Notes under the pieces: model-generated | What the model was told of the DNA's origin: nothing | Databases searched by the model: none | The model's input: the letters and a program-made list of their open reading frames with translations, nothing else | Program-made: the position numbers and the translations under genes | Shown: positions 1 to 10,152 of the stretch, one piece after another | How the letters are laid out: every line of letters starts with the position of its first letter | Position numbering within the stretch: the first letter of the stretch is position 1 | NCBI GenBank assembly: GCA_949128115.1 | Contig: OX421967.1 | Span: forward strand, 23,948,635-24,012,634 | Length of the DNA stretch: 64,000 bases | Source of the DNA: Anaspis maculata | Lineage: Eukaryota; Arthropoda; Insecta; Coleoptera; Scraptiidae | Direction of reading: 5' to 3'

Positions 1-417
1 TCATAATTTGCACTTTGCAGAAACTTGAGGAGGTGCTAGGCAGTATCTTCAAATACCTTTGAATTTTGCCAAGTGTAAAGTAAAAAGTTGCCAAGTAGCT
101 TCATGAAATAGTACCAGGCATTGGAATATTTTGTCGGAAGACTCGGAAGCAGTCAACTCACTAATTCAACTAATCAAATGTAGAATTGATTGAATTTATA
201 ATAATAATTTCAAGATTCTTATTGTTTGTTCTGTTTCAACTCACCAGCATATTCTAAATGGTTATTGTATTATGTTTAGATGACGATAACTTTGAATTTT
301 GAAGAATCTGTGAATTCATTTGACTTGCTTTTGATATACCACCTTGATCAAAATAATGTTTCAGTACTTGAATTCCCATTTTGGGCCATGTGAAACAACT
401 GCAGTATAAATCCCTTA
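1..417. other. Non-coding, no recognised feature
   Basis: AT-rich sequence without a convincing coding exon. The short ORFs entering from the right lie inside the transposable element that starts at 418 and show no protein-like composition. Confidence 0.5.
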
Positions 418-921
418 AGTGGCCCATACACACGCATGCAAGTGCTAAGACTTACCTGCACAGGTCTAGGCTCGCGTGCAAGTATCAGTGTGTATGTGTC
501 AAAACTGACGGCGCGTTCAGTTCTAGGCACGGCTCGAAGCGAATCTGTCAACGACTGATTTTTAGAGCAAGTGCGAAGGTGAGTGTGTGTGTGTATGTTC
601 AGATTTCCCTTCGCGCCAAGCCCAGCTGGACATATTCTACATATTTTTGTATCACTCAGCGGCAGGATCCCCAAAAATGGCAAGATGGTCCAGGAAGCAA
701 GAAACCGTCCTGAGGGAGTTGATTGAATTATGTAAATAAAATTATTTTTCGTTCATTTTGACAGCTTTTTAACCTCGTTTTTGACTGAACTGACAAATCT
801 TGACGCACTTGCCTGAATCTCGGCCTGAATAGTGTGTGGTCAAAAACACGTTTCGAACTTGCGCGCGGACTTACCTGAACGTGCTTGCTCGCGTGCTTGC
901 ATGCGTAGTGTATGGGCACCT
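418..921. mobile_element. PIF/Harbinger-like MITE with TTA target duplication
   Basis: The left end AGTGGCCCATACACACGC and the right end, read on the other strand, AGGTGCCCATACACTACGC form terminal inverted repeats. Weaker inverted similarity continues inward for about 50 bp. The element is flanked by TTA at 415-417 and TTA at 922-924. A 3-bp TTA/TAA duplication is the hallmark of PIF/Harbinger elements, so that assignment is an inference from TSD and TIR. It is 504 bp long, encodes no transposase and is therefore non-autonomous. Overlapping ORFs on both strands are by-products of its GC-richer interior. Confidence 0.75.
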
Positions 922-1611
922 TTAGAGGTGGAAGCTTGGCTTCTTGTGGTCAATTGATGAAACAAAAATAAAATTATGAATTACGTTAGCAGGTACCTAC
1001 CTACCTACTCAGTATAGGTAGGTATGTACCCAAACAGCAATTTTATCTTGAATGTTCATTAGTATTGAGAACTTATATTGTAAAATTGTGATATAGCCAC
1101 AGATATAGCCTTATTTTTATTACTCATCTAACAGATATTATTTTCATGAAAATAAAAGCTGCTATGTTACACCTCATGACTTTCAATTCTTAGGACATAA
1201 AAAGAAGCCAGCAATACTGTTTCATGAGGTGTATATTGATTAAATAGATATTAACCTAACCACTGAACTATGTAATATAGTACCATATTCAAACAGCAAT
1301 TTTTTTCCCAATGGGTCCCTCGGATAAAACTATTTTTGTGAAGCGCAAAAGTTTTAAAGTAAAGGAACCGTTGGGAAAAATTTGTTCGTTTCACTTATAT
1401 GTATATTATTGTTGAAATTCAACGTGAGCAAAAGTTCAGTGGTTAGTTTGATCTCTTTTTAGTCTCTGTACATTTCGTGGAAGGAAAAATTTCGGATCCA
1501 GCAATAGGCTATTTCAAATTTCCCGCCTATAATAGTTCTTGGATGCAAATAAGAGATGGCGCTTTGTAGGAACAGCGTAAACCCGGTAACTTGGCTTTCT
1601 ATAATGGGGCT
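922..1611. other. Non-coding, small inverted repeats only
   Basis: No coding signal. Small dyads are visible: a pair of CCTACCTA/TAGGTAGG runs near 1000-1025, an ACACCTCATGA motif near 1170 with its inverse near 1223, and a TTTTCCCAATGGGTCCC stretch near 1305 with a diverged inverse near 1366. The motif CAAACAGCAATTTT occurs twice in direct orientation (near 1032 and 1291). These could be remnants of old MITEs. Confidence 0.4.
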
Positions 1612-1778
1612 CTTCGCTGGTCGCATGAACCTTCTGCACTTTTCTGCCCTAAGTGCACTTTACCGTTCGCGTCGCAGAAAAAGTACAGTTTGGTGGTGTT
1701 CGCGTCGCCGAAAAAGTTCTCAGTGCCAGAAAAAAGTGCTGCACCTTCTACACCCAGTCGGAGGGTGGTGCCAAAAGT

Positions 1779-2347
1779 TCAGAACCCAGAAAGTTTGCCA
1801 TTTATGACATTTGGATGATTTAGCGCCTGATTTGACGTTAGCTTCTGTCTGTACGATGGACTTGTGGAAAGTTGCTGAAGAAGGAGACTTCGTATATTTT
1901 GGCGATCAAAGAAGAAAGATCCACCAAGAAGTGGAATGACTTGTTCTACATAATTTTTATTTGCCTTCTTCATGGTGTTGAAATATAACGTCCGTCCGTA
2001 AAAAATGTCTGTTTCTCTGTCATCGTCCTCGTCGGTGGAAAGTTGCTGAAGAAGGAGACTTCGTATATTTTGGCGATCAAAGAAGAAAGATCCACCAAGA
2101 AGTGGAGAGACTTGTTCTACATAATTTTTATTTGCCTTCTTCATTGTGTTGAAATATAACGTCCGTCCGTAAAAATGTCTGTTTCTCTGTCATCGTCCTC
2201 GTCGGAAGAAGCTATGTTGTGTGTAATCAGTCCAAACATCATCATAAGAGCGTTTCGGTTCTGCTTGGCGATTGCTTCGCTCTTGGCAGTCTTGGCACAG
2301 CTCTTGGCTTTGCTCGACATTTTACAAATGAATTCTGAAGCTATCAC
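1779..2347 (-). pseudogene. Degenerate minus-strand ORF, possibly transposon-derived
   Basis: Read on the minus strand there is an N-terminal segment starting near 2323 (MSSKAKSCAKTAKSEAI), followed by an acidic SSDEDDDRETDIF stretch. Next come two tandem copies of a segment beginning MKKANKNYVEQV and containing GGSFFFDRQNIRSLLLQQL. The frame changes between the copies because one copy has an extra A in the homopolymer, so the reading frame is broken. The acidic-rich N-terminus followed by an aromatic/basic segment would fit the start of a transposon protein, but no domain is recognisable. I do not assign a function. Confidence 0.4.
1864..2204. repeat. Two-copy tandem duplication, 171-bp period
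   Basis: Copy 1 is 1864-2034 and copy 2 is 2035-2204. They are nearly identical; the only obvious indel is one A in a poly-A run (near 2009 versus 2175), with a few substitutions such as AATGAC versus GAGAGAC. The near-identity indicates a recent duplication. Confidence 0.9.
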
Positions 2348-2526
2348 TCAGAATTCGGAAAGTATCAACACTGTCAACTATCAACTATCAAATCTGGTTC
2401 TACAAGATTTATTGCACTAAACCGTTCGCGTCGATTTGGTGTTTTAATCTGCACCAACTACCCCTCGTACATGTACTTCAAGGTTCATATGAACTTTTGG
2501 GTGCCAAAGGTTCATGCGACGCGAAC

Positions 2527-3522
2527 AAACCTTTTGTACGCCCAAAATTTTTATCACTTTACCAATCCTCCTAGCTTTACCATTGAAACTGATTATTTCC
2601 ACGTCAATTTCTGCAAGCTGTCGCTCTTGTTAGTGTCAGTCTATGACGCTTGTGCTGCACCAGATCCAGCCACATCCTTCCTAAAGATGATCGTTGGATT
2701 CCACTCACCTTTACTTATTGGCATTTTTGTCACTAACTTCGTGGTAGGTGATAGTCCGTACCAGAAGTTCCACCAAGATAGGTTTACCTAGGTACTTTTC
2801 ATTGTAATTATGTCATAGACCTTGAAGTCCACACAGGCCTTAAGATTGGCTGTTCATAAGGTTTCCAGAGTACCTCTTTCGCTGTTCAGTGTGGTTCAGT
2901 GTAGATTACAGAGTGTAGTAGATCAATAGGTGTATCAACAGTGCTGACCTCACAAATACGTGGTAGAATCTAGGAGGGTAGAATCGGACTGCTCGTTTTC
3001 TGCTTATTATTTTAGGAATTTGCTGGTCATTCTCATCCTTGTTTAACATTCTACTGAAACATCGGACGACCCTATGCTACAGGTAGAGTCCTTGCAGGTA
3101 GAGGCATGCATCTTCCCTCCGGCAGCTTCGGCTCACATTGATGGGATATTCTTCATACATCATATTGTATCCAGCGCACGTAGCCTCTGTCTTTCCCACA
3201 CCTGGGAGAGCTGATCTATTCAGCTCTAATAGATGAAGCACCACCCACACCCAAACAAGATCCCATGCACAAAGATAAAAGATATCACGCAGGACTCATT
3301 TTATGTCAACCAAAAAAATCTCAATAACCTCAAATAGTTTCAAATTATTTCAATAATGTCAGTTCAGCTTACAAAAGTCAAAAAAATCTTGACACTAGAT
3401 GCAATTTTTGGGCGTAGTTGCTACCTCACCCCTTACGTCACCTGATTTCATTTCCCCGCGCCCACAAGCTGGGTTATACTCTTTCCCTATTCTTATATCT
3501 TCCTAGGGTCCTAGGCTGTATA
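2527..3522. other. Intergenic, no recognised feature
   Basis: No exon-like ORF, RNA gene or clear repeat. A small palindromic CTAGGGTCCTAG sits near 3504, directly outside the foldback element that begins at 3523. Confidence 0.4.
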
Positions 3523-5355
3523 CAGGGTCCTGCAACAGTGCGTCGGGCTTTCCTAGCGCCCTTCCCTTACAAGATAGAGGCAAAGGTGTAATACATAGAA
3601 TCATTGATTTGAAAAGTTCTAACAAGTAAAATTATTTTCAACTATACAGGGTGTTCCATTTTACTGAGAACCTAATCTTGTCTCGTATGAACCTTCTTAT
3701 TTTCAAGCTGAGTTTCATGATTCCGCCGCCATATTGAAATTTCTCATCAGTGGAACGATTTTCATGGAACTTACCTTTGTTTCTTCGATCATTCTCATTT
3801 TCTAGCCAAACTTCAACATTCCGCCGCCATATTGAAATCTCTTATTACCGGAACGATTTTCATAAAACTTCGAACTTATTACCTTTGTTTAGTTCGATCA
3901 TTCTGATTTTCAAGCCGAGTTTCATGCTTCTGCCGCTAGTTTGGTCGCAATTATTGGATTTTTTTTAAAATAACGATAGAACCCTAATCAACATCTTGCG
4001 TCCAATAATCCTTCAAGAAGGAAGTGCGCTACTGAGCCTCATGCCTCGCTTGTTGTTTCTCCAATTTGTGGCAGTGCTACCAGCTAAAAATAAAAAATTG
4101 AAATTTTTTGCAATTTCAAGGTTTGTTTTGAAAAATCGTAGGAGCCTCGTTTTTTGCAATCAAGTAATGAAATTTGGCACAACAATAGTCGAATAGGAGG
4201 TGAATAATTTCATGACAAAAAACTTCAGATTCAGTGATCAGGGTGTTCAGAATTTTTTTTCGAACTTCAAAAATTTCAAAATGCCATAAGTCATTTTTTT
4301 CCAATGGAATGCCCCCTATTTTATTCCGCCATTCAATAGCTTTTTTCTCCTCTTCCATTTTTACCGGGGTACCTTACCTCTAAATTTGATAATTTTCGAG
4401 ATAATCGTTAATTTTGATAAAAATTGCTATTTATTAAAATTTTTCACCCCGGGCAGGCCATGGTGATCAACAACAAATGTCGGATTGACATATTTTGTTT
4501 GGATTGATGTTAGAAACAAGTTTTTTTATTAAATAGCTGCGCTAAATTCCAATCTGAAGAAAATGCTTCAAAAAAAAATTCGTTGCGCGATGGAACAGAG
4601 AAAATTCAGATTGAGATTAGTAAAGCGGTTTTCTCGACTTCAAAAACCTTCAAACTGTCAAATCGAGAAGTGGTTTTATTTTGACATATGACTTTCTGTA
4701 TCAGGACCTACTAAGAACATCGAAAATCCAAATAAACGACAATTTTTATCAAAATTATCGATTATCTCTGAAATTATGGAATTTAGGGGTAGGGTATCCC
4801 TAGTAAAAATGAAAGAGGAAGAAAAAAGCTATCGAATGGTGAGATAAAATAGGGGGCATTTCTTTTGAAAAAAATGACTTATAGCATTTTGAAATTTGCG
4901 AAGTTCGAAAAAAAAAAAATTGCACACCCTGTATAATTGAACCTCGAGTTTTTTGTCACGACGTTATTCAGCTTCTGTTCGACTACCGTTATGCCAAATT
5001 TCATTCCTTAATTTCAAAAAACGAAGCCTCCACAATTTTTCAAAGTGAACCTTGAAATTACAAAAAAAATCGATTTTTAATTTTCAGTTGGTGGCGCTGC
5101 CACAAATTGGAAAAACAAAATTACACTTGTAATAGAGCTTGAAAATCTGAACAAGAAAATGCAATCAAAAGTGGGGCATTTCATTCAAAAAAATCTTTGT
5201 TTTTGTCATAGCGCAAAAATTGAACACCCTGTATAGTCAAGAAGAATTTCACGCGATAGAACTTTTCAAATCAATAATTTTATGTATTACACCTTTTTCC
5301 CTATTTTGCAAGGTAAGGGCGCTAGGAAAGCCCGATGCACTGTTGCAGGACCCTG
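3523..5355. mobile_element. Long foldback element with concentric CAGGGT ends (TA flanks)
   Basis: The outer ends are CAGGGTCCTGCAACAGTGC at 3523 and its inverse ending at 5355, each flanked by TA (3521-3522 and 5356-5357). The inverted arms run about 125 bp to a second, concentric frame, TATA-CAGGGTGTTC at 3647 and GAACACCCTG-TATA ending at 5231. Further inside, a third pair of inverted arms at about 4040-4432 and 4740-5130 (roughly 390 bp each) surrounds a 300-bp spacer. There is no transposase ORF. TA flanks fit Tc1/mariner-type (IS630) insertion, but family assignment is inference. Confidence 0.85.
3660..3960 (-). repeat. Short tandem repeat of about 100-120 bp, shared with 63.4-63.85 kb
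   Basis: The phrase TTCCGCCGCCATATTGAAAT occurs at about 3721 and 3819, with a decayed third copy near 3935. Each is followed by AACGATTTTCAT and by TCGATCATTCTCATTTTC-like sequence. The same unit in opposite orientation forms the tandem block at 63400-63850, so the two TIR elements share an internal satellite. Confidence 0.75.
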
Positions 5356-5357
5356 TA

Positions 5358-6289
5358 GAACAGATCACAAGTTTGGTGTCTTTTTCGACTGAATTCAATC
5401 TCGTGAACTCCAATCCGATTTGCAAATTTGGATGAAAAGAAGTTCGAACAAGTTAACTTGAAAAAACTTGTTTTTTTTCTTTAACAATTTTGACTTTTTT
5501 TTTACTGTTAGAGGTGTTTATCTTCGAAAATATCTCAGGGGCCATTAGACTGAAGTGTATTCTATACGAAAATCGTCCACTTGATGTATAATTTTGTTTT
5601 TTGAAATTAAAAAATCGGTTGTGTCACCTCAAAACTTTCCCGGGTAAGTTGGTGCGATTTCGAAAAATTTTCCTCCAAGAATTAGCTCAATCCTTCTCCA
5701 ACTTTCATTCCCAGCATGTCTGCACCTAAAATTATTATTTCGTGGGGCCTACACTTGACCCACCGCATGTAGAAGTTTGTACTGCGTTTTTTTTCAAACT
5801 CACGGAATGTGAAAATTTCATTTTGAAAAAATTACCGTCGGAAAACCATGTCGATTTTGAAAATAGGCCTACACGACGCCCAATCCAATCTACTTTCGAT
5901 ATCAGTTGGAGTTTTTTTTTTAAGTCGATCCCCCACCAGGAAAGGACGGCCGAGTTGAGTCCTGCACCAAACATGGGTCGTCCTGGTCAAAATCCAAGCG
6001 AGCGGCCATCTCCGGTGGTAACGACCAGGAGAAAATTTGAAAAGTCATAACGTCCAACTGGGAATTGGTGGAAAGCTGCAACCACGGGCTTAATTTGGTT
6101 CTTTTGTGATTACATAAGCTCCTGGACTAGACGGCATAAATTTGCTTTTTTTTTGGTGATATATCGCCAGTTTCACACAATAACCATGAAAAAGAAAACA
6201 AAATTTGCTATGATTTCTTGTGAACGAGGCACTTCGAATTAAAGGGCTTAAATAAGAACTTGTTGGAAATTTAATTTCCCACAAAAAAG
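5358..6289. repeat. Dispersed repeat fragments
   Basis: 5358-5640 is a diverged direct copy of 18380-18640 (shared order: GTAGAACMGATCAC, GACTRAATTCAATCTC, TGGATGAAAA, ACTTGTTTTTT, GAAGTGTATTCT). It appears again, inverted, in the right arm of the 18.0-19.7 kb palindrome. 5670-5855 is an inverted, diverged copy of 36650-36870, seen in GACGGTAATTTTTTCAAAAT and the paired CAGCATGTCTGCACC motif. 5855-5890 resembles 39258-39290 (CACACGACGCC followed by AATCCAAT). No coding capacity. Confidence 0.7.
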
Positions 6290-6480
6290 GTCCTTACACT
6301 CTCTCACCAGTCCATTCTTTCTCCTTCAAAATGCAAGTGCTGGAAACTGCATGAACCTTGAATTTCATGATGCAGGGATGGCATTGGTATGGGTGTTACC
6401 TGAATCATTCTCTTTCGATTGAGACTTGGAGACATCATCACCAACCACGCCAGCGGTATATACAAGGTGAAAGTATTAGT
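6290..6480 (+). repeat. Diverged copy of the 40.59-40.81 kb repeat arm
   Basis: AAAGGTCCTTACAC, a CAGTCCA, a CTTC-rich run, TGAACCTTGA, TTTTATGATG-like, CCA-CGCCRGCGG and TATATACA occur in the same order as in the left arm of the foldback element at 40585-40805. The element end itself (CAGGGTG) is decayed here to CAAGGTG near 6463. Confidence 0.6.
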
Positions 6481-6532
6481 CACATTATTCACATATTCAC
6501 AACAGAGTTGTATGGATCCTTTACGATAGAAA

Positions 6533-6645
6533 CAGTTGGGAGCGAAATAATTCATACGGGTCCGCTAGGAAGTCGGCTGGATTTCAGGAATGTTAGCCGC
6601 TTCGACCGTTCTTGAATTCCATTTTTGATTATGATCAATTTGTTA
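6533..6645 (+). mobile_element. Half copy of the CAGTTGGGA palindromic MITE
   Basis: Starts CAGTTGGGAGCGAAA and continues through TTCATACGGG, CTAGGAAGTCGGCTG, ATTTCAG, GCTTCGACCGTTCTTGAAT and a TTTTGATTATGATCAAT loop-like segment. This matches one arm plus the loop of the complete hairpin element at 14656-14864. The second arm is missing, so this is a truncated copy. Confidence 0.75.
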
Positions 6646-8340
6646 TCAAAACTGTACCTATCGCGAAATTGAACGTTGTGGAAATAATTGGTAAAACAAT
6701 AAAATCTATTAATAAACAAAATCAAACTTGGTGTTAAATTCGAACTGAATAACTGGGCTTAAGACGGGGGAAATGGATTACACATTTCCTTTTCCTATCT
6801 CATCTTTCTGCAGAAATCGATTGGCGACAATCAGGCGAAACTCGTTGCTTACCAAGTAATTTGGAACCTTCGCAGAGGGTTGCAAGCGTGCTTAATTCGT
6901 TTATATCTAGCAGGCCGCCGGTCTTGAGACTTATATACCAACGACATGGCTATCGGATAGATAAGCGATGGGTGGAGATGCAAGAAGTGTTTACGCTTGG
7001 TCATGCGTGCTTGTGAGATATTTTTTGTTGAGAGAACCGCCTCAAAACATCCCCCGGAATCTCAGATGCTGGCTTCACTCCAAAAGGCGTAAGCCGAATC
7101 CAGCCATATCGTTGGTGACTTTCAACACCAAAAGCTAAAATAGTTGCCAAATTTTCAATGCTTGCTGAGTAGAATCGATTCGATAATATTGAGCGCCCAC
7201 TTTCTGTCCAGTGTTTCAGTTACTGATTGATTCTAAATACACTACGCAACAGTAAACGCGTGGTGGTCTGGAATTTCGATTTTTGTCAAAACGATGACTT
7301 TGTTTTCATTTTCTGTGATTAGATTTGTGCCGGCGCAACCCGAAGTAAAATCATTGGTGCCAATGAAAAGTTGTATCATTATTTCGAAAAAAAAACTAAG
7401 TTTGGACCATGGCACATTCGTTAGTTCAATCGGTTTTTTTTATTGGTGGTTCAAAGCTGTTTTTCCTTTGTTACAATGTTATTTTTGAATCATGAAGTTT
7501 TTTACATTATACATTCGTTTTCAGTGATTAAACTGGGCTATTATACACGCCTTTCACATAATTCATCAAAATTGTCTTCTGCTTGATTTATTTGGCAGAA
7601 CATCTCAATTTTAGTTTGTTCCGGGCCTGGATGATCAAGCCACATGATCTGCTGACAGAAAGTGGCTGTTCACTTCGCAAGTGCGTTTCCGTCAACTTGG
7701 TCACGAGTATTTTTCAAATTTAGCGCGCCAAGGAGAGTGTCGAAGTGTCGTCTGCACCGACTGCGTCCACTAAATCCAATACAACTACCGTGACGTCACA
7801 CCTATTGACACATTTAGGGCCGCTATTTCCATCTCCTAATAACTTCTAAGGGTCCAGTACAGATAACGGCCACACGCAAATCTACACGAAAAAATAGGCA
7901 AATGACTCAGAATGGCGTGTGGAATAACAATCTGAAATAAAATTTGCGGATTATCCAGAAATTTTTGCTGGATGTTGTTGTATTGTTGGTTGCCTACATC
8001 ACTTCAGTGGAAAATTAGAGCAGGTACGCAACGGTGACTCATGACTTACCAACAAAACAATGTTGCGCGTGGGCCTAAGATGGGCACCGCGAAGAAGAGT
8101 TGTACGACGTAAACAATTCAACTGCAAAGAAACTATAAGTGTATATTGTAATTTCCCCCTCGGTGGGGACTAATCATCGTGAGTAGACGGCAACAGAGTT
8201 TGGTTGTAAAAAGTGTTCAAAATGTAGCCGTTAAGTGTACTCGACCCACTTCTAAATAAGCTGTTTATTTGCTAAGTAGACTAACTGGAACTTTACTAGG
8301 AGATGGAAAACCGGCCTTTAGTCGTCTTGGTCCTGTTCTA
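6646..8340. other. Intergenic, no recognised feature
   Basis: No convincing exon, RNA gene or repeat family was seen. Sequence is mixed AT-rich with ordinary complexity. Confidence 0.4.
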
Positions 8341-8348
8341 AAACCAAA

Positions 8349-8420
8349 GTGGCCGTGGCTCAATGGTAACAGAGACCTGCTCTTGGGTTGCACGTCTGGG
8401 GGTTCGATCCTTCTGTCCTA
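8349..8420 (+). repeat. tRNA-derived SINE head (A and B boxes)
   Basis: An A-box-like TGGCTCAATGG at 8356-8366 and a perfect B-box core GGTTCGATCC at 8401-8410 are 45 bp apart start to start, the spacing found in tRNA genes. The T-arm can pair five positions using G-U pairs. The acceptor stem does not pair and the anticodon arm is poor, so it is not a functional tRNA. The pattern is that of a tRNA-derived SINE promoter. The SINE body probably continues to about 8560; its 3' end is not defined. Confidence 0.6.
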
Positions 8421-8812
8421 TTTTTTTCTGCGAGTTACCCGTTCACGTCACCAGTATCTTACAATACGTCTCCCTCAACAGCACATTTTACGGTAACGAA
8501 ACACACCACATTAATATCGACCCACATTTTCCCCATGATTTGGATACTGAATAACATTCGGATTTCTTGACAGTTACTCAATTCCGTCGAGCTATTTTCT
8601 CGGGCGCAATCCATTTGGACACATGCTTACACCAATCGCACACCGGGATCTCGCATTAAAACGCCATGGAGTAAGGATACATAAGCGGTACGTGTTCCCT
8701 TCTGGTTGCTTCCTTCCCAATATCCTTCCTTTGCGAAGATGTTTATGATTATTACCATTGAACAAGAAACTGCATGGATGATCCGCATTTTTTACTCTGA
8801 TATACAGGGTGT
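8421..8812. other. Probable SINE body and intergenic sequence
   Basis: Overlapping short ORFs in all frames but no protein-like signal. The sequence follows the tRNA-like head without a recognisable boundary; no poly-A tail or duplication was found. Confidence 0.3.
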
Positions 8813-8814
8813 TT

Positions 8815-9381
8815 CAGGGATGATAGCAAAAAATTTAACTGTGGGTAGATCTCGTGAAAATATGACGAAAATCTATATACCATTTTGCAAAGTTCGGCTT
8901 AATGGCGAAGATACAGCCCTCCAAAGTTCACTTTTTTCGGATTTCAAAAATTTGTAACTCAGGAACGTTTCGACAAATTTAGCTTTAATTTAGCGTAAGC
9001 TGGTTTGTCATAATTATCTATCAACCTGCCAAATTTGGAAAGAATCCAATTAGTGGCGTGGAAGTTATGAGGGGTCACCTTATATCAATATTTCTTCGGG
9101 TGCTTCTAAATTATTGACCCTCATAACTCCTACACCATTGGTCGGTTTCTTGTCAAATTTGGCAAGTTGATAGATAATTATGACAAACCAGCTTCTGCTG
9201 AATTAAAGCTAAATTTGTCAAAACGTTCCTGAGTAACAAATTTTTGAAATCCGAAAAAGTGAACTTTGGAGGGCTGTATCTTCTTAGGCCGAACTTTGCA
9301 AAATGGTATATAAGTTTTCGTCATATTTTGACGAGATCTACCTACAGCTGAATTTTTTGTTATCATCCCTGAAACACCCTG
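8815..9381. mobile_element. CAGGGTGTTTC palindromic element (TA flanks)
   Basis: Ends CAGGGTGTTTCAGGGATGAT and its inverse, flanked by TA at 8813-8814 and 9382-9383. Arms of about 260 bp (8815-9080 and 9115-9381) form an imperfect hairpin with a short loop. The paired ORFs on opposite strands (QGVSGMIAKN and QGVSGMITKN) are a mirror effect of the palindrome, not genes. Confidence 0.9.
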
Positions 9382-10038
9382 TACACACACGATCCCTACT
9401 GATTGCATTCCTTTCTTTCGTCCTCAAGATTCCTTTATAACTTTTCCGAGCTAATGTTGGTCACCTGTCACTGTTGAATGGGGAACCAATTTCTCTAGCG
9501 CGCAAGCAAAGTTTCAAATTCGTGCCAGCTAGAGTGGACAGAAACGCACCGTGCTCTAAATCATTTTAGGTTACGCCGCATCTCATCTCACCCAACCAGC
9601 CTTTCGTCATGCGTGTCTGCAACGTCACGTTTTTCTCATCGTGTCCTTTTTTGTATAAAGTAAAAAACTAGTCCACCTCGTATGTATAACTTTTTTTATT
9701 ATGTTATTTTCCAATTATTTATTCGCCTATTTATTATTATTACTGAGTATACGTACGCAGTGTGTTTGTAATAATTTAAAATTGTATTTATTGTATTGAT
9801 AAAACTTATTCCAAGACCGATTTGGAATAAAACAACATTATAATATCGACTATTATAATAATAATAGAACAGGAAACAGAAAAATATAAAGAATAAAAGA
9901 ATTATGAAACTGCACTATTCATGGGTTTTTGTTTTTCGTTTGTTGACAGTATGAAGTAGCGGCAGTAGCGTTCATCTATTTACAGTGTGTAGTCTAGGTA
10001 ACGAATAGGAGGCGCTATACCAAATACTGTGGAGAGAA
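9382..10038. other. 3' flank of the phosphate carrier gene, AT-rich
   Basis: AT-rich sequence downstream (in gene orientation) of the phosphate carrier stop codon. May include part of its 3'UTR if the proximal polyadenylation signals are not used. No other feature seen. Confidence 0.4.
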
Positions 10039-10048
10039 TTTATTTATT
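10039..10048 (-). terminator. Candidate polyadenylation signals AATAAATAAA
   Basis: Two overlapping AATAAA hexamers on the minus strand, about 20-30 nt after the phosphate carrier stop codon at 10069-10071. They are very close to the stop, so a more distal site in the AT-rich flank may be used instead. Confidence 0.4.
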
Positions 10049-10068
10049 ATGTTACGTGTTAAATTAAA

Positions 10069-10152
10069 TTATTTCTTTTCCTGAGCCGCCAGCTTCTTCT
10101 TGAGGGACTCTGGCATTTCCGCTGGTGCGGGACGTGGCATGCGCATCGCCAC
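10069..10152 (-). CDS. SLC25A3: SLC25A3 last exon (C-terminal tail)
   Basis: Acceptor TTTTTTTTCAG; encodes residues 335-361 and TAA. Joined to exon 5 it gives DAFKVAMRMPRPAPAEMPES, as in insect homologues. Too short to be found by ORF length alone. Confidence 0.92.
   Translation of the reverse strand: MAMRMPRPAPAEMPESLKKKLAAQEKK

Larger units (their letters stand above)
1612..2526. mobile_element. TIR element with internal tandem duplication and decayed ORF
   Basis: Inverted ends of about 27 bp: the left arm at 1612-1639 contains TCGCATGAACCTTCTGCAC, and the right arm at 2501-2526, read in reverse complement, contains TCGCATGAACCTTTGGCAC. A clear target duplication was not identified, so the true ends may lie some bases outside. 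Short repeats of GTTCGCGTCG and of GGTTCATATGAAC lie just inside each end. The interior carries a 171-bp tandem duplication and minus-strand ORF fragments. No transposase family could be recognised. Confidence 0.6.

Noticed and set aside
8706..9408. Two similar ORFs on opposite strands (QGVSGMIAKN / QGVSGMITKN) as duplicated genes
   Set aside because: They are the two arms of the palindromic element read in opposite directions.
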